NCBI RefSeq assembly: GCF_028745515.1
Contig: NZ_JAQZSG010000022.1
Coordinates: 1 to 64,000 of the forward strand
Length of the DNA: 64,000 nt
DNA from: Paenibacillus thermotolerans
Lineage (GTDB): Bacteria > Bacillota > Bacilli > Paenibacillales > YIM-B00363
Direction of reading: 5' to 3'
A model generated the notes under the pieces. That model saw only the letters and a program-made list of their open reading frames with translations. It searched no databases and was not told the DNA's origin. Within the stretch, counting starts at the first letter, position 1, and every line of letters starts with the position of its first letter. Made by a program: the position numbers and the translations under genes. Shown here in pieces: positions 26,074-34,997 of the stretch.

Positions 26074-27314
26074 TGGTACTGGTTATTAATGCCGGCAGTT
26101 CATCGTTAAAGTATCAGCTATACGATATGTCGGACGAATCTGTGCTGGCCGCCGGCAAGGTGGAACGAATCGGCATGGATACGGCTATATTGACGCACGA
26201 GCCTCCCGGCAAACCGGAGGTTCGCGAGGTGAGCGAGATTCTCGATCATACGGCCGCGATCCGCAAAGTATTGGCTATGCTCGTTCATAAGGAGCACGGC
26301 GTCATCGGCTCGACAACGGAAATCGAAGCCGTCGGCCATCGGGTCGTGCACGGCGGAGAGTCGTTCAAGGAATCGGTTGTCGTCACCGCCGAGGTGAAGC
26401 AGGAAATTAAGCGGCTGTTCGATTTGGCGCCGCTGCACAATCCGGCACACATGCTCGGCATACAGGCGGTGGAAGCGAACATGCCGAACGTGCCGCAGGT
26501 CGTCGTCTTCGATACGGCGTTCCATCAAACGATGCCGCAGCATGCATACCTTTATCCGATCCCGCAAACGCTGTATAAGAAGCATAAGATTCGGAAATAC
26601 GGCTTTCACGGCACGTCCCACATGTACGTCAGCCAGCGGGCTGCGGCCTTCTTGGGCAGGAGCGCGAAAGACCTGAAAATCGTATCGTGCCATATCGGCA
26701 ACGGAGCCAGCGTGGCGGCGGTGAAGGGCGGCGTTTCGGTCGATACGTCGATGGGAATGACACCGCTTGAAGGACTGATGATGGGAACCCGAAGCGGCGA
26801 TTTGGACCCGGCGGTCGTACCCTTTACGATGGCGAAGGAAGACCTCACGATCGGCGAGGTCAACTCGATGCTGAACAAGCACAGCGGCTTGCTGGCCATC
26901 TCCGGCTTATCGAGCGATATGCGCGAGATTCAAGAGGCGATGGAGCAAGGAAACCGGAACGCGGAGCTCGCCTTCGATATGTACGAATACAGGCTGCGTA
27001 AATATATCGGGGCTTATGCGGCTGCGATGAACGGGCTCGACGCAATCGTTTGGACGGCGGGGGTAGGCGAAAACTCTTGGATGTTGAGAGAGAAGGTATG
27101 CCTGAACTTGGGGTATCTGGGAGTCGAAATCGACATCGAAGCGAACAAGCACCGCTCCAAAGAAAACCGGCGCATCTCCACGCCGCGCTCGAAGGTAGAG
27201 GTGCTTGTTATTCCGACCAACGAAGAAATGGTCATTGCCAGAGATACTTATCGTTTAATCGGAGGACTCCGGCCGGAAGCGGAAAACAAACAAGTCGAAG
27301 AGGTCACTAATTGA
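26070..27314 (+). CDS. ackA: Acetate kinase
   Basis: AckA interconverts acetyl phosphate plus ADP and acetate plus ATP. The 414-residue protein has the ASKHA phosphate motif VINAGSSSLKYQ near residue 6, GHRVVHGGE near 90, GFHGTSH near 178, GNGASV near 210 and the MTPLEGLMMGTRSGDLDP segment near 228 that marks AckA rather than butyrate kinase. It overlaps the dehydrogenase by ATGA and is 15 bases before asnS. The C-terminus runs some residues longer than usual. Confidence 0.96.
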   Translation: MMVLVINAGSSSLKYQLYDMSDESVLAAGKVERIGMDTAILTHEPPGKPEVREVSEILDHTAAIRKVLAMLVHKEHGVIGSTTEIEAVGHRVVHGGESFKESVVVTAEVKQEIKRLFDLAPLHNPAHMLGIQAVEANMPNVPQVVVFDTAFHQTMPQHAYLYPIPQTLYKKHKIRKYGFHGTSHMYVSQRAAAFLGRSAKDLKIVSCHIGNGASVAAVKGGVSVDTSMGMTPLEGLMMGTRSGDLDPAVVPFTMAKEDLTIGEVNSMLNKHSGLLAISGLSSDMREIQEAMEQGNRNAELAFDMYEYRLRKYIGAYAAAMNGLDAIVWTAGVGENSWMLREKVCLNLGYLGVEIDIEANKHRSKENRRISTPRSKVEVLVIPTNEEMVIARDTYRLIGGLRPEAENKQVEEVTN

Positions 27315-27329
27315 GTAAAGAGGGATAAG

Positions 27330-28634
27330 ATGAGTCAATCGGTATTGTCAACGATTCGCGAGGTTTCATCTCATGCGGGCGAGCAGGTGCGCATCGGCTG
27401 CTGGCTGCACCGTAAGCGCTCCAGCGGAAAAATTCAGTTTCTGCAGCTTAGAGACGGCACGGGCTTCATTCAAGGAGTCATCGTCAAGAACGAGGTCGAC
27501 GAAGCGGCTTGGGAAGCCGCGGACAAGCTGACGCAGGAATCTTCCCTTTGGGTGACGGGCGTCGTTCGCGAAGATCCCCGATCGCCAAGCGGCTATGAAT
27601 TGACGGTTTCGAACGTGGACATCATTCAGCTGTCGCACGATTATCCGATTACGCCGAAGGAGCACGGGGTCGATTTTCTGATGGACCATCGGCACCTGTG
27701 GCTGCGGTCGCCGCGCCAGAGAGCCATTATGGTCATCCGCGCGCAAATTGTTCGTGCGATTCAGCAATTTTTCGATACCCGCGGCTTTACGCAAGTGGAC
27801 GCTCCGATTTTGACGCCGACGTCCGCGGAAGGTACGACGAATTTATTCCATACGAAATATTTCGACGAGGACGCGTATTTGACCCAAAGCGGCCAGCTGT
27901 ACATGGAAGCGGCGGCGATGGCGCTCGGGAAAGTGTATTCCTTCGGTCCGACGTTCCGCGCCGAGAAATCGAAGACGCGCCGCCACTTGATCGAGTTTTG
28001 GATGATCGAGCCGGAGATGGCGTTCGTCGATCACGAGGAAAACCTGCGCGTGCAGGAGCAATTCGTTTCCCATATCGTGCAAAGCGTCCTCGCAAACTGC
28101 AAAGCCGAGCTCGCGACGCTGGAGCGCGACGTATCGAAGCTGGAGCAGGTTGCGGGCGAATTCCCGCGCATTACGTATGACGACGCCGTAAAATTTTTGA
28201 ACGCGAACGGCTTTCCCGAATTTACGTGGGGTGAGGATTTCGGGGCGCCGCACGAAACGGCGATCGCCGAAAGCTTCAACAAGCCGGTGTTCATCACCCA
28301 TTATCCGGCGTCCTTCAAGGCGTTCTATATGAAGCCGGATCCGAACCGTCCGGAGGTCGTACTCTGCGCCGACTTGATCGCTCCGGAAGGATACGGAGAA
28401 ATTATCGGCGGCTCTCAGCGGATCGACGATCCGGAGCTGATGGAGCAGCGCTTCAAGGAGCATGAATTGTCCGAGGAAGCGTACCGCTGGTATTTGGATT
28501 TAAGGAAATACGGCTCCGTGCCGCATTCGGGCTTCGGGCTCGGTCTCGAGCGGACGGTCGCTTGGATTTGCGGGCTTGATCACGTTCGCGAGACGATTCC
28601 GTTCCCGCGTCTGCTGTACCGGTTGTATCCGTAA
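27330..28634 (+). CDS. asnS: Asparaginyl-tRNA synthetase
   Basis: A class II synthetase of 434 residues. Residues about 18-105 are an OB-fold anticodon-binding domain. Motif 2 is [20 protein letters not shown] near residue 208, and motif 3 is [12 protein letters not shown] near 396. The EPEMAF segment distinguishes the Asp/Asn group; synteny with dnaD (asnS-dnaD-nth in B. subtilis) supports AsnS. AAGAGGGAT lies before the ATG. Confidence 0.96.
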   Translation: MSQSVLSTIREVSSHAGEQVRIGCWLHRKRSSGKIQFLQLRDGTGFIQGVIVKNEVDEAAWEAADKLTQESSLWVTGVVREDPRSPSGYELTVSNVDIIQLSHDYPITPKEHGVDFLMDHRHLWLRSPRQRAIMVIRAQIVRAIQQFFDTRGFTQVDAPILTPTSAEGTTNLFHTKYFDEDAYLTQSGQLYMEAAAMALGKVYSFGPTFRAEKSKTRRHLIEFWMIEPEMAFVDHEENLRVQEQFVSHIVQSVLANCKAELATLERDVSKLEQVAGEFPRITYDDAVKFLNANGFPEFTWGEDFGAPHETAIAESFNKPVFITHYPASFKAFYMKPDPNRPEVVLCADLIAPEGYGEIIGGSQRIDDPELMEQRFKEHELSEEAYRWYLDLRKYGSVPHSGFGLGLERTVAWICGLDHVRETIPFPRLLYRLYP

Positions 28635-28662
28635 TTGTCGGGCGAGAGGAGCATGTGCGTAA

Positions 28663-29367
28663 ATGTCGGATGCTTTTAGAGAAGGACTGCTTGCCGGCAT
28701 GAGGCTGGGCGCGGTGAACGTGCCCGGCTTGTTTATGCGCGGATACGCGCAGCTCGGGTTGACCGAAATCGAGGCGATGCTGCTGCTGCATCTCATGTAT
28801 GCGGACAGCGGGGAGCGCAATTTGTTCCCGACCCCGGAGGAGCTGGCCGGCCGCATGTCGGCGGGGCCGAGCGCGGTGCTGGCGGCGATCGAGCGTCTTG
28901 TCCGCGACGGGCTGCTCTTGATCGATGAAGCGGTGGACGAATCGACGGGCATCGTGAGCGAACGGTACAATTTGTCTCCGCTGTACGAGCGGCTCGCCTT
29001 TTTGTGGACGGAGCCGGCGGACGAGCGGGATTACGCCTCCTCGCCTTCATTCGGCACGCAGGCCGCTCAGACGTTCCGCGCTCCGGCAAGGGAGACGGCC
29101 GCCTCCCGCCGGAAGGATTTGTTTACCGTGTTCGAAAGCGAATTTGCGCGGCCGCTGTCGCCGATGGAATATGAGACGATTTCGAACTGGCTGGACAAGG
29201 ATCAATATTCGGACTCATTGATATTAACTGCGCTGAAGGAAGCCGTCTTTGCAGGGAAAGTGCACTTCCGCTATATCGACCGCATTCTCGTCGAATGGCA
29301 AAAAAACCGCGTCACTACTCCGGAGCAGGCGAAGGAGTATACGCAGCGGTTTCGCGGAGAGCGGTAA
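28663..29367 (+). CDS. dnaD: DNA replication initiation protein DnaD
   Basis: A 234-residue protein that acts with DnaB and DnaI in loading the replicative helicase. The N-terminal winged helix covers about residues 1-110 (YAQLGLTEIEAMLLLHL and the LAGRMSAGPSAV recognition region). The C-terminal DnaB_2 domain covers about 148-225 (FESEFARPLSPMEYETI, then the YIDRILVEWQKNRV helix). A variable Ala/Arg/Ser linker separates them. It follows asnS as in B. subtilis, and a terminator follows it. Confidence 0.95.
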   Translation: MSDAFREGLLAGMRLGAVNVPGLFMRGYAQLGLTEIEAMLLLHLMYADSGERNLFPTPEELAGRMSAGPSAVLAAIERLVRDGLLLIDEAVDESTGIVSERYNLSPLYERLAFLWTEPADERDYASSPSFGTQAAQTFRAPARETAASRRKDLFTVFESEFARPLSPMEYETISNWLDKDQYSDSLILTALKEAVFAGKVHFRYIDRILVEWQKNRVTTPEQAKEYTQRFRGER

Positions 29368-29382
29368 ATACATCTGTACCGG

Positions 29383-29415
29383 AAGCTGTCTCAATTTTTT
29401 GAGGCGGCTTTTTTG
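29383..29415 (+). terminator. Intrinsic terminator after dnaD
   Basis: AAGCTGTCTCAA pairs with TTGAGGCGGCTT (two GU pairs) around four T and is followed by TTTT. Confidence 0.85.
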
Positions 29416-29443
29416 CTTATGACGGGTGGGGGCGGGAGATGAG

Positions 29444-29467
29444 CAGAGTTAGCAACAAATTATGGTG
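29444..29467. repeat. Single copy of a GAGTTAGCA...GGTGC palindromic repeat
   Basis: AGAGTTAGCAACAAATTATGG with the following TGC resembles two copies at 40222-40296. The rest of 29416-29566 holds no gene; a weak promoter-like pair (TTAACG, 18 bases, TAAAAT) ends at 29531. Confidence 0.5.
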
Positions 29468-29566
29468 CTATGACAGGGGCGCTTTCGGTCAAAGGGCAGG
29501 GTTAACGGAATGTTCGAATTCATGGTAAAATACCCCATAGCTTGATACATACTTTAGGAGGCGTCT

Positions 29567-30382
29567 ATGCGAGAAACGATACTGCAGCGAGCGAAGGAAA
29601 CGGCGGTCCGAGCCGTGAAGGAAGCGGGCGAAATCCACCGGAGCCTGTTCGGACGCGCGATCGGCGTCGAAGAGAAGGGACAGCACGGCGATCTTGTCAC
29701 GGAGGCGGACCACCGGGCGGAAGCGGCGATCCTTCGAATCCTTGCGGCCGAATTCCCCGACCACCAAATCCGCAGCGAAGAAACCGGTTGGGCGGGTGTG
29801 GAAAGCGAGTGGCTGTGGCTGGTCGATCCGCTGGACGGAACGAACAATTTTGCCATAGGGCTGCCCGTATACGGCGTTTCCGTGACGCTCATTCACCGGC
29901 AGGAGCCGCTGCTCGGCGTTATTTACGAGCCGGTTACGGACACGTTGTACGTGGCGGAGAGAGGGAAAGGCGCCCAGTGCAACGGCTTGCCGCTGAGACT
30001 CGCGGATCGGATACGGCATACGACAGGTAAGCCGACCGTCGGCTGGATTCAAGGCCACCAAGTCCAGATGGAGGAGCGCCCGATGCGGCTCAAACACCAT
30101 TTGGACACCCGGTCGAAGAGAGTGCTTCGGCTGTGGGCGCCGACGCTGCTATGGTGCGCGCTTGCCCGGGGCGATATCGACGGCATTGTTCTTTATAATT
30201 CGGAGGGGGACGATTTGTACTCCGGCATATTGATCGCACAGGAAGCGGGTGCTGCCGTTGTCGATTTCGAGGGGAACCTTTTCGCGGGAATGAATAATGA
30301 GCCTTATATTATCGCATGCCGTCCCGATCAAACAGCGGCATTCCTCGAACTTGTGCGGCAAGGGCTGGAGGGGAACGCATAA
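29567..30382 (+). CDS. Inositol monophosphatase family protein
   Basis: A 271-residue Mg2+-dependent phosphatase of the IMPase family. Motif [14 protein letters not shown] near residue 37, the EE pair near 69, and [12 protein letters not shown] near 85 supply metal ligands. The late motif has [15 protein letters not shown] near 218 where family members have WDxAA, keeping the Asp but not the Trp. The substrate may be inositol phosphate, FBP, NADP or PAP; this cannot be decided here. TTAGGAGG precedes the start. Confidence 0.9.
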   Translation: MRETILQRAKETAVRAVKEAGEIHRSLFGRAIGVEEKGQHGDLVTEADHRAEAAILRILAAEFPDHQIRSEETGWAGVESEWLWLVDPLDGTNNFAIGLPVYGVSVTLIHRQEPLLGVIYEPVTDTLYVAERGKGAQCNGLPLRLADRIRHTTGKPTVGWIQGHQVQMEERPMRLKHHLDTRSKRVLRLWAPTLLWCALARGDIDGIVLYNSEGDDLYSGILIAQEAGAAVVDFEGNLFAGMNNEPYIIACRPDQTAAFLELVRQGLEGNA

Positions 30383-30387
30383 AGGCC

Positions 30388-30810
30388 ATGATTCAAGGCA
30401 TCAATCATCTGTGCTTCTCCGTATCAGATTTGGAGCGGTCGATCGCTTTTTACCGCGAGGAGCTGCAAGCGAAGCTGCTCGTCCGCGGCAGAAGCTTGGC
30501 TTACTTCGATCTGAACGGGCTGTGGCTCGCGCTCAACGAAGAGAACAATATCCCGCGTAACGAAATTCATCGGTCGTATACGCATATCGCTTTCAGCGTG
30601 GACTCCGGCGATTTGGAGGAGCTGCGGGAAAGGCTCGAGCGGCTGGGGGCGATTATGCTGCAGGGAAGAGAAAGGGACGAACGGGATCGAAACTCGATTT
30701 ATTTTACCGATCCCGACGGCCATAAGTTTGAGTTTCACACCGGCAATCTGCAGGATCGGCTGCAATATTACAGAGACGAAAAGCATCACATGATGTTTTA
30801 CGATGAATAG
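30388..30810 (+). CDS. fosB: Metallothiol transferase FosB (fosfomycin resistance)
   Basis: FosB adds bacillithiol to fosfomycin and so inactivates it. The 140-residue glyoxalase-fold protein has the three metal ligands at the expected positions when numbered from ATG 30388: His7, His66 and Glu115. Cys9, next to the thiol site in known FosB, is present. [14 protein letters not shown] (37-50), the RERDERD segment near 94 and [13 protein letters not shown] near 105 are characteristic. The ribosome site is weak (GGAGGGG 14 bases upstream). bshA and bshB1 in this window make its thiol substrate. Confidence 0.95.
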   Translation: MIQGINHLCFSVSDLERSIAFYREELQAKLLVRGRSLAYFDLNGLWLALNEENNIPRNEIHRSYTHIAFSVDSGDLEELRERLERLGAIMLQGRERDERDRNSIYFTDPDGHKFEFHTGNLQDRLQYYRDEKHHMMFYDE

Positions 30811-30825
30811 AGGAGGCTTGGGAAG

Positions 30826-31022
30826 ATGTCGCTGCGAACGATTTATGATAGCGAAACCGTCAATGTTATCGTCAACGAGCAATCGAAGCACATCATGCTG
30901 GAGCTGAACAGCGGCGGCTGCGGCCGAGATACGTGACTGCGCATATGGGCAAGGAGGAAACCGAGCGGCTCATCGAGGCGCTGCAGGCAGCGCTCGCCCA
31001 TACGGAAAGTTTATTGCGGTAA
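30826..31022 (+). pseudogene. Small gene broken by a frameshift
   Basis: ATG 30826 has AGGAGG and GGGAAG upstream and encodes 36 residues ending at a TGA at 30934. In the next frame an equally gene-like stretch runs from about 30919 (RPRYVTAHMGKEETERLIEAL) to a TAA at 31020. Joined, they give a protein of about 65 residues: an N-terminal strand pair followed by a C-terminal helix. The break lies in GC-rich GGCGGCTGCGGCCG, so a sequencing or assembly indel is as likely as a real mutation. Family not recognised. Confidence 0.6.
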
Positions 31023-31069
31023 CGAATACGAATACGATAAACGAATCCCGAAAGGAAGGCATCACGAAT

Positions 31070-31513
31070 ATGATCGCAACACAAGCAACCGTACATGAAT
31101 TGGAAGAAGCCGCGCATTTATTCGATCAATACCGGCAGTTTTACGGGCAATCGCCGGACTTGGACGGGGCGCGCGCATTTTTGCTGGAACGGTTATCCGC
31201 CCTGCAATCCGTTATTTTCCTCGCGCGGGACGACCGGCAGCGCGCCGTCGGTTTCATGCAGCTGTACCCTGCATTCTCGTCGATTTCCATGAAGCGGGAT
31301 TGGATTTTGAACGATCTTTACGTTGTTGAAGAAGCGCGGGGGCAAGGAGCGGCCGGAGCGCTCTTGACGGAAGCCGTCCGGTACGCGGGGGCGACTGGGG
31401 CGAAGGGCATCGGATTAGTTACGGCCGCCGACAATGTTCGTGCGCAGCGTATTTACGAAGCTTTCGGCTTTGAGAAGGACGAGCACTTTTTTTCCTATTA
31501 TCGAAAAGGTTGA
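31070..31513 (+). CDS. GNAT family N-acetyltransferase
   Basis: A 147-residue acetyl-CoA-dependent acetyltransferase. The coenzyme A motif is ARGQGAAGALLTEA near residue 91, preceded by the strand WILNDLYVVEE and followed by the NVRAQRIYEAFGF helix near 123. CGAAAGGAAGG lies upstream. The substrate is unknown. It belongs to the plus-strand run from 29567. Confidence 0.9.
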   Translation: MIATQATVHELEEAAHLFDQYRQFYGQSPDLDGARAFLLERLSALQSVIFLARDDRQRAVGFMQLYPAFSSISMKRDWILNDLYVVEEARGQGAAGALLTEAVRYAGATGAKGIGLVTAADNVRAQRIYEAFGFEKDEHFFSYYRKG

Positions 31514-31579
31514 CGCATAACCGGATATACTTGTGAGAGACATGCGCAGCATTCCAGCTTAGAGGAGGTCGGTGAGAAC

Positions 31580-32233
31580 GTGTCGCGGGCATGTTTGCTG
31601 ATTCACGGGTTTACGGGAGGACCGTACGAGGTGGAGCCTCTGGCGGCGCATTTGGCGTTGCGCGGGGCAGATTGCTTTACGCCGACGCTGGCGGGCCACG
31701 GCGGGCCGCTGAGCGAGCTGCGAGGCATTCCCAGACAGGAGTGGCTCGCAAGCGCCTCGGCGGAAGCGGAGCGGATTGCCGAGCGCTATGGAGCCTTCGA
31801 TTGCGTCGGGTTTTCCATGGGCGGGCTTATCGCCGCATATTTAGCCAATCGTTATCCGGTCCGCAAGCTTGTGCTGCTGAATGCGGCGGTCATCTATATT
31901 AGCCCGAAGCGGTTTTTGGAGAACGCGATCGAAGTCATCCGCAACGGCCATGTGGAGGACATGCGCATAAAGAGCGAAACGCCGGTCAAGGCGGTATTTG
32001 AATTTATGCGGCTCGTCAGAGAGCTGAAGCCCGAAATCGGCCTTGTCCGGGCGCCGACGATGATCGTGCAGGGCGATCGGGACGAAATCGTGCATCCGAA
32101 AAGCGCCGCCTATTTGGATCACCATATGAACACCGAGAAGGAGCTTCATATTTTTCCGAACTCGCGCCATATGATTTGTCTCGGGCCGGAAGCGAAGGAG
32201 CTGTTTGAGAAGGTAGAGCGCTTTTTGATGTAA
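31580..32233 (+). CDS. Alpha/beta hydrolase, carboxylesterase type
   Basis: A 217-residue hydrolase resembling small Bacillus/Geobacillus carboxylesterases (Est30 group). The oxyanion region is LIHGFTGGPYE near residue 7, the nucleophile Ser sits in GFSMGG near 75, and Asp and His of the triad are in GDRDEIVHP near 172 and SRHMI near 200. The GTG start has AGAGGAGG 11 bases upstream. Substrates are likely short acyl esters; monoacylglycerol is possible. Confidence 0.88.
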   Translation: MSRACLLIHGFTGGPYEVEPLAAHLALRGADCFTPTLAGHGGPLSELRGIPRQEWLASASAEAERIAERYGAFDCVGFSMGGLIAAYLANRYPVRKLVLLNAAVIYISPKRFLENAIEVIRNGHVEDMRIKSETPVKAVFEFMRLVRELKPEIGLVRAPTMIVQGDRDEIVHPKSAAYLDHHMNTEKELHIFPNSRHMICLGPEAKELFEKVERFLM

Positions 32234-32250
32234 AGAGAGGAGGCGGGCAT

Positions 32251-32970
32251 ATGGCAAAAGAGAACGTCGATTTGTTCGGAAACGCCCGGACGGCGCTATT
32301 GACCGTGGCGTTAACTGCAGTCTGCTTCGGCTTTATCATCGTCCGGCAGCAGCTGACCGGCGAGCTGCGGTTTTTGTTTCTGCTTTGGAATTTGTTTTTG
32401 GCATGGCTTCCTTACCTGTTTTCGACTGCGGCGGTTTGGGCGGAGGGGCTCTTCGCCCGCGGCGGCGCCAAGCTGCTCACGCTATTGCTGCTGGGAGTCC
32501 CATGGCTGCTCCTTTATCCGAACGCACCGTATGTGACGACCGATTTTATTCACCTCGTAGCCAATAAGCCGCTATATATAAGTAACGGGGATATTTCGTT
32601 TTTGTTCTGGTACGATCTCGTGCTCGTTTTCTTTTTTTCGTGGTGCGGGCTGTTTTTAGGGTATTTGTCGACCTTGCAGCTTCATGAGGCCGTAAACCGT
32701 TTGGCGGGGAAAATCGCGGGATGGCTGTTTGTGCTCGTTGTGTCGCTGCTTGGCGGGTACGGCATTTTTTTAGGGCGGGTCGTTCGGCTGAACAGCTGGG
32801 ACGTCGTTTACAATCCGTTTCGTCTGCTGCTCGGCATTGTGGAAAATTTGCATCGGAACGGGTTTTTGTTTTCGTGTCTGTTCGCGTTCTTTTTGTTCGT
32901 CGTTTATGTATTTTTATATAGCCTGCGAGACATAAAAAAGGAGAAAGGAAATACGATGGTACATACATAG
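32251..32970 (+). CDS. DUF1361 family integral membrane protein
   Basis: A 239-residue protein with six or seven membrane helices. The segment LLYPNAPYVTTDFIHL (about residues 86-101) and the LWNLFLAWLPY segment near 46 mark the DUF1361 family, whose function is unknown. AGAGAGGAGG precedes the start. It lies 17 bases after the esterase gene and 30 bases before the next membrane protein. Confidence 0.85.
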   Translation: MAKENVDLFGNARTALLTVALTAVCFGFIIVRQQLTGELRFLFLLWNLFLAWLPYLFSTAAVWAEGLFARGGAKLLTLLLLGVPWLLLYPNAPYVTTDFIHLVANKPLYISNGDISFLFWYDLVLVFFFSWCGLFLGYLSTLQLHEAVNRLAGKIAGWLFVLVVSLLGGYGIFLGRVVRLNSWDVVYNPFRLLLGIVENLHRNGFLFSCLFAFFLFVVYVFLYSLRDIKKEKGNTMVHT

Positions 32971-33000
32971 CACAAAATAAGAGCAAAGGAGGACGACCCT

Positions 33001-33624
33001 ATCAAAGGCACCCGGTTGCTCGTTGTCCTGGATCTTTTGTTCTATGGCGTATTTCCGTATTTGATTTGGGCGGCCGCCAAGCATTCGGTTTCCGACTATC
33101 ATGCGCTGCTGCTCTCCACCAGCCCGAGCTTTGCGTACTCGCTCTTTCGCTTTGCGATCGAACGCCAATGGAACGTGACGGGGCTATTTCTGATCGCCAC
33201 GCTGCTGACCAGCACGGCCATCGATTTGGCGTCCGGAAACGCGGAGGCGATGATTCGAAACAACATCCGCACGCTCTTGGGGTTCGGGGTGTTTTTCCTG
33301 ATTACGATGCTGATGAAGCGACCGATGGCGGCGTACTTTTTTGCGGATGCGGCGAATGTATGGCTTGGAGAAAAAAAGAAGCGGAGCGCCCAAGATTTCC
33401 GCAAGCCCGAGCTGATGCCGTACTTTCAAGGGCTGACGTTGTTGTTCGCTGTCCGCTATTTGTTTATCGCGCTCGCCAAATGGAGCATGTTCGAGTATTA
33501 CGGTGTCGCCGGCTACGGCATACTGATTTGGTGGCGCGTGGCGTTAAGCTTCGCGTTCGGCGCCGTCATCGTGCTTGCCTTTCTTTACGTTGCCCGGCAC
33601 GTTTCCCGAATTGCGGGCTCTTAA
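33001..33624 (+). CDS. VC0807-like integral membrane protein with probable ATC start
   Basis: About 207 residues with five or six membrane helices, similar to the VC0807 family of unknown function. There is no ATG, GTG or TTG in frame near the strong ribosome site AAAGGAGG at 32985-32992; the codon 8 bases after it is ATC at 33001, which opens a good basic start (MKGTRLL). A TTG at 33016 is 23 bases from the site and would cut off the start. The gene ends exactly against the convergent mtnB. Confidence 0.72.
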   Translation: MKGTRLLVVLDLLFYGVFPYLIWAAAKHSVSDYHALLLSTSPSFAYSLFRFAIERQWNVTGLFLIATLLTSTAIDLASGNAEAMIRNNIRTLLGFGVFFLITMLMKRPMAAYFFADAANVWLGEKKKRSAQDFRKPELMPYFQGLTLLFAVRYLFIALAKWSMFEYYGVAGYGILIWWRVALSFAFGAVIVLAFLYVARHVSRIAGS

Positions 33625-34272
33625 TTATTTGGTAAGCAGCAAGTAACGGTATCGGTGTTCGAACAAAAATTCGAACGCCTCCAGATGCCGTTTCGCCTCG
33701 AACACGTTCGCCCCCCAGGCGTAAATCCCGTGGTTTCGCAGCAAAATCCCCGGAATCCCCGGCCGGATCGCTCCCCTGACCAGCTCCGCAATTTTCGGAA
33801 TTTCCGCATAGTTAGGGAGAATCGGCACTTCAATTGCGGCATTTTCTTCCCAAATGTTGAACGCTTTGATCAGCTCGACGCCCTGCAGCGGGACGAACCC
33901 GAGCTCTCCGTCATATTCGGAAATGATGTTGTTGTACACGGTGTGCACGTGAAAAATCGCGCCGCAGCCCGTTGCATTGTAAATTTCGCAGTGGATGAGC
34001 GTCTCGGCGGACGGTTTAAGCTGCGTGGCATCCGTCGGCTTGCCGTGCCGGTCGACAAGCAGAAAGTCTTCCGGCGTATGCTTGGACTTATCTTTTCCGC
34101 TGGCGGTCACGGCGAAGGTGAACGCTTCCGGCGCGAACGGTCCGACGCGCACGGACAAATTCCCGCTTGTCCCGGGAAACCAGCCTCTGCCGGCGAAATC
34201 GGCTTTTATTTCTCTCAGCTGCTCGAATGCGGCTTGTTTTTGTTCGACGGTTATGTGTTGCTGCGGGTTCAT
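33625..34272 (-). CDS. mtnB: Methylthioribulose-1-phosphate dehydratase
   Basis: MtnB dehydrates 5-methylthioribulose 1-phosphate to diketo-methylthiopentyl phosphate in methionine salvage. The 215-residue class II aldolase-fold enzyme has GTSGNLSVR near residue 39, the zinc histidines in FHVHTVYNN near 103, and LLRNHGIYAWG near 184. Its start overlaps the end of mtnX by ATGA, so mtnW-mtnX-mtnB are coupled. Confidence 0.95.
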   Translation of the reverse strand: MNPQQHITVEQKQAAFEQLREIKADFAGRGWFPGTSGNLSVRVGPFAPEAFTFAVTASGKDKSKHTPEDFLLVDRHGKPTDATQLKPSAETLIHCEIYNATGCGAIFHVHTVYNNIISEYDGELGFVPLQGVELIKAFNIWEENAAIEVPILPNYAEIPKIAELVRGAIRPGIPGILLRNHGIYAWGANVFEAKRHLEAFEFLFEHRYRYLLLTK

Positions 34273-34997
34273 TGAACTTCCTCCTGCTCTTTTCGTTCAT
34301 GGAACATCGTCTTCAGTTCGGCGACGACGTCGTGGAACGTTTCGAATTCGTGGAACGGGACTTGCAGCTCCCGGCAGCGGGCCGCCAAATGGGAGCGGGC
34401 GAAAATCGTGTCCACCAGCTTCGCGCCTTCGAAATCGGTAATGCTGTCGCCGATGATGATGCGGCGGTATTGCTCGCGCGGGTAGGAACGAATGACTCGC
34501 GTTTTGCACATGCCGCAGTCGGTGGTGCAGTGCTCGTCGCACGGGTGCGGCCACAATATTTCGATGGTTTCGCCGCTGAAATCCGCGGAGTTGCAAAAAA
34601 TATGATCCGGCTCGATATCGAACGGCTCCAGAAGCTTCAGCAGGAAAAAGTCGATGCCGCCGCTCGTCACGTAGAACGGGATATCCTCTTGTCGGCAAAA
34701 GGCAAGCAGCTCTGCGAAGCCGGGCCGGATGCCGGCCGTTTGCAGGACGTACCGCGTGATTTCTTCCTTCATGGTTGAAGGCATGAGAGCAAACATTTCG
34801 CCGACGCCCTGGCGGATGCTTTTGCGCCCGCCGACGATGTCTTCGACGATCGGTTCCCAGCCCGGAGGGTTAAAATGCCGCATAATAGCCACAATGTTGT
34901 CGCTTAACGTGATCGTGCCGTCAAAGTCGCAAAAGATGATCGGTTGTTTTTGTTGATTCTGGCTCTGGCTCTGGCTCTGGCTGTGGTTGTGGTTCAC
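34269..34997 (-). CDS. mtnX: 2-hydroxy-3-keto-5-methylthiopentenyl-1-phosphate phosphatase
   Basis: MtnX removes phosphate from the enol intermediate of methionine salvage. About 242 residues; HAD motif I is FCDFDGTIT near residue 21, YVTSGGIDFF near 112 is motif II, and IGDSITDFEGAKL near 177 is motif IV. I chose the GTG at 34997 because it overlaps the mtnW stop as GTGA and has GGGGAG 7 bases upstream; an ATG at 35012 lies further inside mtnW. Residues 2-15 are Ser-Gln/His/Asn-rich, coded by a short 6-nt tandem repeat, and are extra to the usual HAD start. Confidence 0.92.
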   Translation of the reverse strand: MNHNHSQSQSQSQNQQKQPIIFCDFDGTITLSDNIVAIMRHFNPPGWEPIVEDIVGGRKSIRQGVGEMFALMPSTMKEEITRYVLQTAGIRPGFAELLAFCRQEDIPFYVTSGGIDFFLLKLLEPFDIEPDHIFCNSADFSGETIEILWPHPCDEHCTTDCGMCKTRVIRSYPREQYRRIIIGDSITDFEGAKLVDTIFARSHLAARCRELQVPFHEFETFHDVVAELKTMFHERKEQEEVQ

